64,000 nucleotides of DNA from an uncultured Methylophaga sp. GTDB taxonomy: Bacteria > Pseudomonadota > Gammaproteobacteria > Nitrosococcales > Methylophagaceae. Of this stretch, positions 61,629 to 64,000 are shown one piece after another. Position numbers and translations under genes: made by a program. The stretch lies in NCBI RefSeq assembly GCF_947259025.1, contig NZ_CAMYKO010000005.1:496001-560000 (forward strand). Direction: 5' to 3'. How positions within the stretch are numbered: position 1 is the first letter of the stretch; each line of letters opens with the position of its first letter. The notes under the pieces were generated by a model, which saw only the letters and a program-made list of their open reading frames with translations, was not told where the DNA came from and ran no database searches.

Positions 61629-62848
61629 AATTCGGCCAGGGAGTTGAGACGCTTAACATCTTTGACATAGGGGTTGCGCGTATCCCACGCATAGCCGGCC
61701 AGAATCGAACTAATCATACGTTTAACCGGGTCATTTTTGTTGCTGGTGAAAATGACATCCTGCAAGCGACCGTCATACCAGGCCTCGACAAACTCTTTGA
61801 AAGTATTGACCCCTTGTTGCAACTCCGAGGCAAATTCCTGCTGCCAGTCGGGCGCCTGTCCCTGCAGCTCTCTATCCAGCACTTCAACCGCCAAGCTTGC
61901 TGATTTGAAAGCGATCGTCACACCAGATGAAAACACCGGGTCCAGGAACTCTCCCGCATTGCCCAGTAACGCATAGCCCTCCCCGCTCAGCTGCTGCACA
62001 TCGCAGGCATAGCCCGTCAATTCACCCACTCGAGTATCAAACTCGGCATTGGCCAGTAGCGAGGCCATCCAGCCGGACTCGTCAATCAACTGACGTAGGC
62101 GCTGTTCTGCATCACCGGCCATATTGTCGATAAAAGCCTGCTCGGCCACCACGCCGACCGAAGCGCGCCCTTCGTTGAAGGGAATCAGCCAGTACCAGAC
62201 ATCGCGGTGCTCCGGGTGAACAGTAATCAGGATTTTATTACGGTCATAACGCTCATCCACGATATTATCCTGGATGTGGGTAAACAAGGAGGTTCTTGGC
62301 GGGAATGTGGTCGGTTTTTCCAGATCGAGTAAACGTGGCAGTACACGGCCATAACCACTGGCATCGAGCACAAATCGTGCGCTAAGTTCTTCGATAGCGC
62401 CGTTTTCATTTTCAACAACAACACGGGCGCAGTCTGCTTCATACTGGAAGTCAGTCACTGTCTGACCATAGCGAAAACTGACGCCTTGTGCTTCAGCAGT
62501 ATCTGCCAGAATTTTATCGAAACGGTCTCGCTGCACCTGATATGTGGTGCCCCAGCCCTCAGTAAACTTTTCATTAAAATCAAAAAATTCGTAGCGTTCG
62601 CCACAACTGAAAGCAGCCCCGTCTTTAAACTGGAAACCCGCGGCCTCCACAGCCTCAAGCATATTGGCCTGCTCCAGAAAACGCATGCTCTGTGGCAGAA
62701 GGCTCTCGCCGATAGAAAATCGCGGAAAGTGCGTACGCTCCAGCACCAGAACCCGGTAATTTCGCTGGTTCAGCAAGGCTGCGGCCAGTGATCCTGATGG
62801 CCCGGCACCAATAACGATCACATCATAGTCTGCTTGAAACTGCTTCAA
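61613..62848 (-). CDS. FAD-dependent oxidoreductase of the pigment cluster
   Basis: 411 residues from a TTG at 62848 preceded by AGGGAG. FAD-binding GxGxxG-type motif is VIVIGAGPSGSLAAALLNQR; further motifs are FPRFSIGESLLPQSMRFLEQ and LLGNAGEFLDPVFSSGVTIA, as in tryptophan-halogenase-like/geranylgeranyl-reductase-like flavoproteins. The halogenase signature W-x-W-x-I-P appears only as VWYWLIPFNEG. It may tailor the aryl head group. Overlaps the MMPL gene by 26 bp. Confidence 0.85.
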   Translation of the reverse strand: MKQFQADYDVIVIGAGPSGSLAAALLNQRNYRVLVLERTHFPRFSIGESLLPQSMRFLEQANMLEAVEAAGFQFKDGAAFSCGERYEFFDFNEKFTEGWGTTYQVQRDRFDKILADTAEAQGVSFRYGQTVTDFQYEADCARVVVENENGAIEELSARFVLDASGYGRVLPRLLDLEKPTTFPPRTSLFTHIQDNIVDERYDRNKILITVHPEHRDVWYWLIPFNEGRASVGVVAEQAFIDNMAGDAEQRLRQLIDESGWMASLLANAEFDTRVGELTGYACDVQQLSGEGYALLGNAGEFLDPVFSSGVTIAFKSASLAVEVLDRELQGQAPDWQQEFASELQQGVNTFKEFVEAWYDGRLQDVIFTSNKNDPVKRMISSILAGYAWDTRNPYVKDVKRLNSLAELCRQM

Positions 62849-64000
62849 GACTCTCTCCCTGAGTGTGTGTCTGGCGCAATAAAGTCGCCAGAATCCAAAC
62901 AAATGTCAGCCCCAGTAATACCGTGAGTCCAAAATGAACCAGCACCGGTGTCTGGCTTAAAGCCAGTAAACCAAAGGCCATTAAACTGGTCACCACCGAC
63001 ATGGTGACGGCAAGCCATGTCTGTCGGGCTTGCCGGGTTTCTGTCAGAAATATGCCCATATCCATGCCAATCCCCAGCACCAGAAAAAGGGCAATGGTGT
63101 GAAACAGGTTGATGCCCGGGAGCAATACCATCAGCACTGCCAGGGTATAAATTGAGGCCAGCATTGGGGGCAGCACAATTCGACAGGCGGCTATTCTATA
63201 TCGACAGGCCAGAATCAAAAAGACCGCTAAATAAGAAAAAGAGACCCAGACAGAAATATGTTGCCGGTATTTGTGCATAAGGCTTGAAATAGCATCGACC
63301 TGATCTACCAATATGACTTCGGGGACTTGCTGTTTCAACGGCGCCAAATCAGCGTCGCTCAATGTCTGCGATGAGGCAAAACTGATGACCGTCGCTTTCT
63401 GCTCTGGAAGGCTGGAAATGATTTGAGCGTCAGTGGTACTGAACATTTCGCCCTCATTCGACGCTGGCAACATGATCCGGTCAGAAGCTGAATCAAATGT
63501 TTCCCTGGCGCTTTGCAGCACTGAGTTTGAAAGTCCCAGTGCCTCAAACAAGGCTGCCAGCTCTTTTTGATAAAGCTTGGCGGTTCTGTCCAGGTTCTGC
63601 TGTTGCTGTTTGATGCTTGGTAATGCATCAGATACCAGACGGTAGCGTTCGATAAGCCCTGCTGATTGCATCGCCTCCAGTCCGGGCTTTACTGCTCGCT
63701 CCTTATCCAGGCAGGACTGCAGTTGCTGGCAGGGTAATAACAAAAACTGTGTGCTGCTGTTATAGCCCAACAGATTCTGCACGCGCTTTTCCTGTTCCAG
63801 CAAAGCCGGTGGCGAGGTCTGTAACAGGCGAATATCGTCCTCGGCCTGACCGTTGTAGATCAGCCCCAGCGACACAAGAGTGAGTATCGTCAATATCACG
63901 CCGATTGATTTAGGATGGTCATTAAAACTGGGTAGCTGACTTTGCCAGTTGGTCAGCCATTTCGCCGCTTTAAAGCTGGAAGAGGCATCATCGCGAGCCA
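62823..64000 (-). CDS. MMPL/RND exporter (ApeM-like, partial)
   Basis: The frame is open from the right edge, so the N-terminal part is missing. The visible 392 codons include a periplasmic domain (DIRLLQTSPPALLEQEKRVQ) and five C-terminal membrane helices with the RND/MMPL signature ALFLVLGIGMDMGIFLTETR. In aryl polyene clusters this exporter moves the pigment precursor across the inner membrane. Confidence 0.85.
   Translation of the reverse strand, partial: ARDDASSSFKAAKWLTNWQSQLPSFNDHPKSIGVILTILTLVSLGLIYNGQAEDDIRLLQTSPPALLEQEKRVQNLLGYNSSTQFLLLPCQQLQSCLDKERAVKPGLEAMQSAGLIERYRLVSDALPSIKQQQQNLDRTAKLYQKELAALFEALGLSNSVLQSARETFDSASDRIMLPASNEGEMFSTTDAQIISSLPEQKATVISFASSQTLSDADLAPLKQQVPEVILVDQVDAISSLMHKYRQHISVWVSFSYLAVFLILACRYRIAACRIVLPPMLASIYTLAVLMVLLPGINLFHTIALFLVLGIGMDMGIFLTETRQARQTWLAVTMSVVTSLMAFGLLALSQTPVLVHFGLTVLLGLTFVWILATLLRQTHTQGESLEAVSSRL

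Overview
The window looks like chromosome of a Gram-negative gammaproteobacterium. It carries ZipA next to LigA, TamA/TamB, DksA, HslR, DarP (YjgA), YcgN, RlmKL, CysZ, HrpA and a TonB-dependent receptor, all typical of that class. Genus cannot be fixed from sequence alone. Formate-dehydrogenase maturation (FdhD, MoaA), an aldehyde dehydrogenase with acetyl-CoA synthetase, and an aryl-polyene-type pigment cluster suggest a free-living, probably aquatic, aerobe. A methylotroph-like relative is possible but not shown.

Layout. 1-7.6 kb: a partial ycgN, a conserved hypothetical, ppk1 with a ParA-type ATPase, rlmKL divergent from yhbY, a nitroreductase and an exported pentapeptide-repeat protein. 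7.6-14 kb: hrpA and a membrane PAS-GGDEF-EAL protein. 14-17.5 kb: a glycine-zipper protein, a c-type cytochrome, a PepSY protein and a PhoP/PhoQ-like two-component pair, fronted by a promoter with an 11-bp direct repeat. 17.5-22.3 kb: darP, yjbQ, ybiB, ligA, zipA on the minus strand. 22.3-25.7 kb: queF, cysZ, a BFD-type 2Fe-2S protein, small membrane proteins and a cytochrome b561 pair. 26-28.7 kb: a TonB-dependent receptor locus with a Fur/Zur-like operator. 28.8-30.1 kb: an EamA transporter and a guanidinium exporter gene (gdx/sugE) that sits behind an intact guanidine-II riboswitch but is interrupted by a nonsense codon.

30.2-38.4 kb is a chromosomal integron. The integrase gene intI reads rightward. 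A candidate attI lies beside it, and 13 gene cassettes read away from it on the minus strand, each followed by an attC site. Cassette genes are visibly AT-richer than the backbone. They encode mostly small membrane, exported or unknown proteins, plus a TIMP-like secreted protein, a CYTH protein, a VOC/PhnB-like protein and a frameshifted STM3941-like gene. No antibiotic-resistance gene is recognisable.

38.4-48 kb: an aminotransferase, a small ATPase, dksA, tamB-tamA and an AraC-type regulator. 48-53 kb: aldehyde dehydrogenase, acs, hslR, a half-length MazG, and a degenerate tandem repeat of about 23 bp. 53-56.1 kb: moaA-fdhD, a Bax-inhibitor-1 protein and tRNA-Ser(UGA). 56.3-64 kb: a lipoprotein, then a tightly overlapping minus-strand operon (MMPL exporter, FAD oxidoreductase, DUF3261 lipoprotein, ketosynthase, dehydratase, ketoreductase, ketosynthase) that matches the late half of an aryl polyene cluster and runs off the right edge.

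Most noteworthy are the riboswitch-controlled but broken gdx at the integron edge, the uncharacterised cassette array, the frameshifted cassette, the degenerate repeat array near 52.9 kb and three candidate operators.
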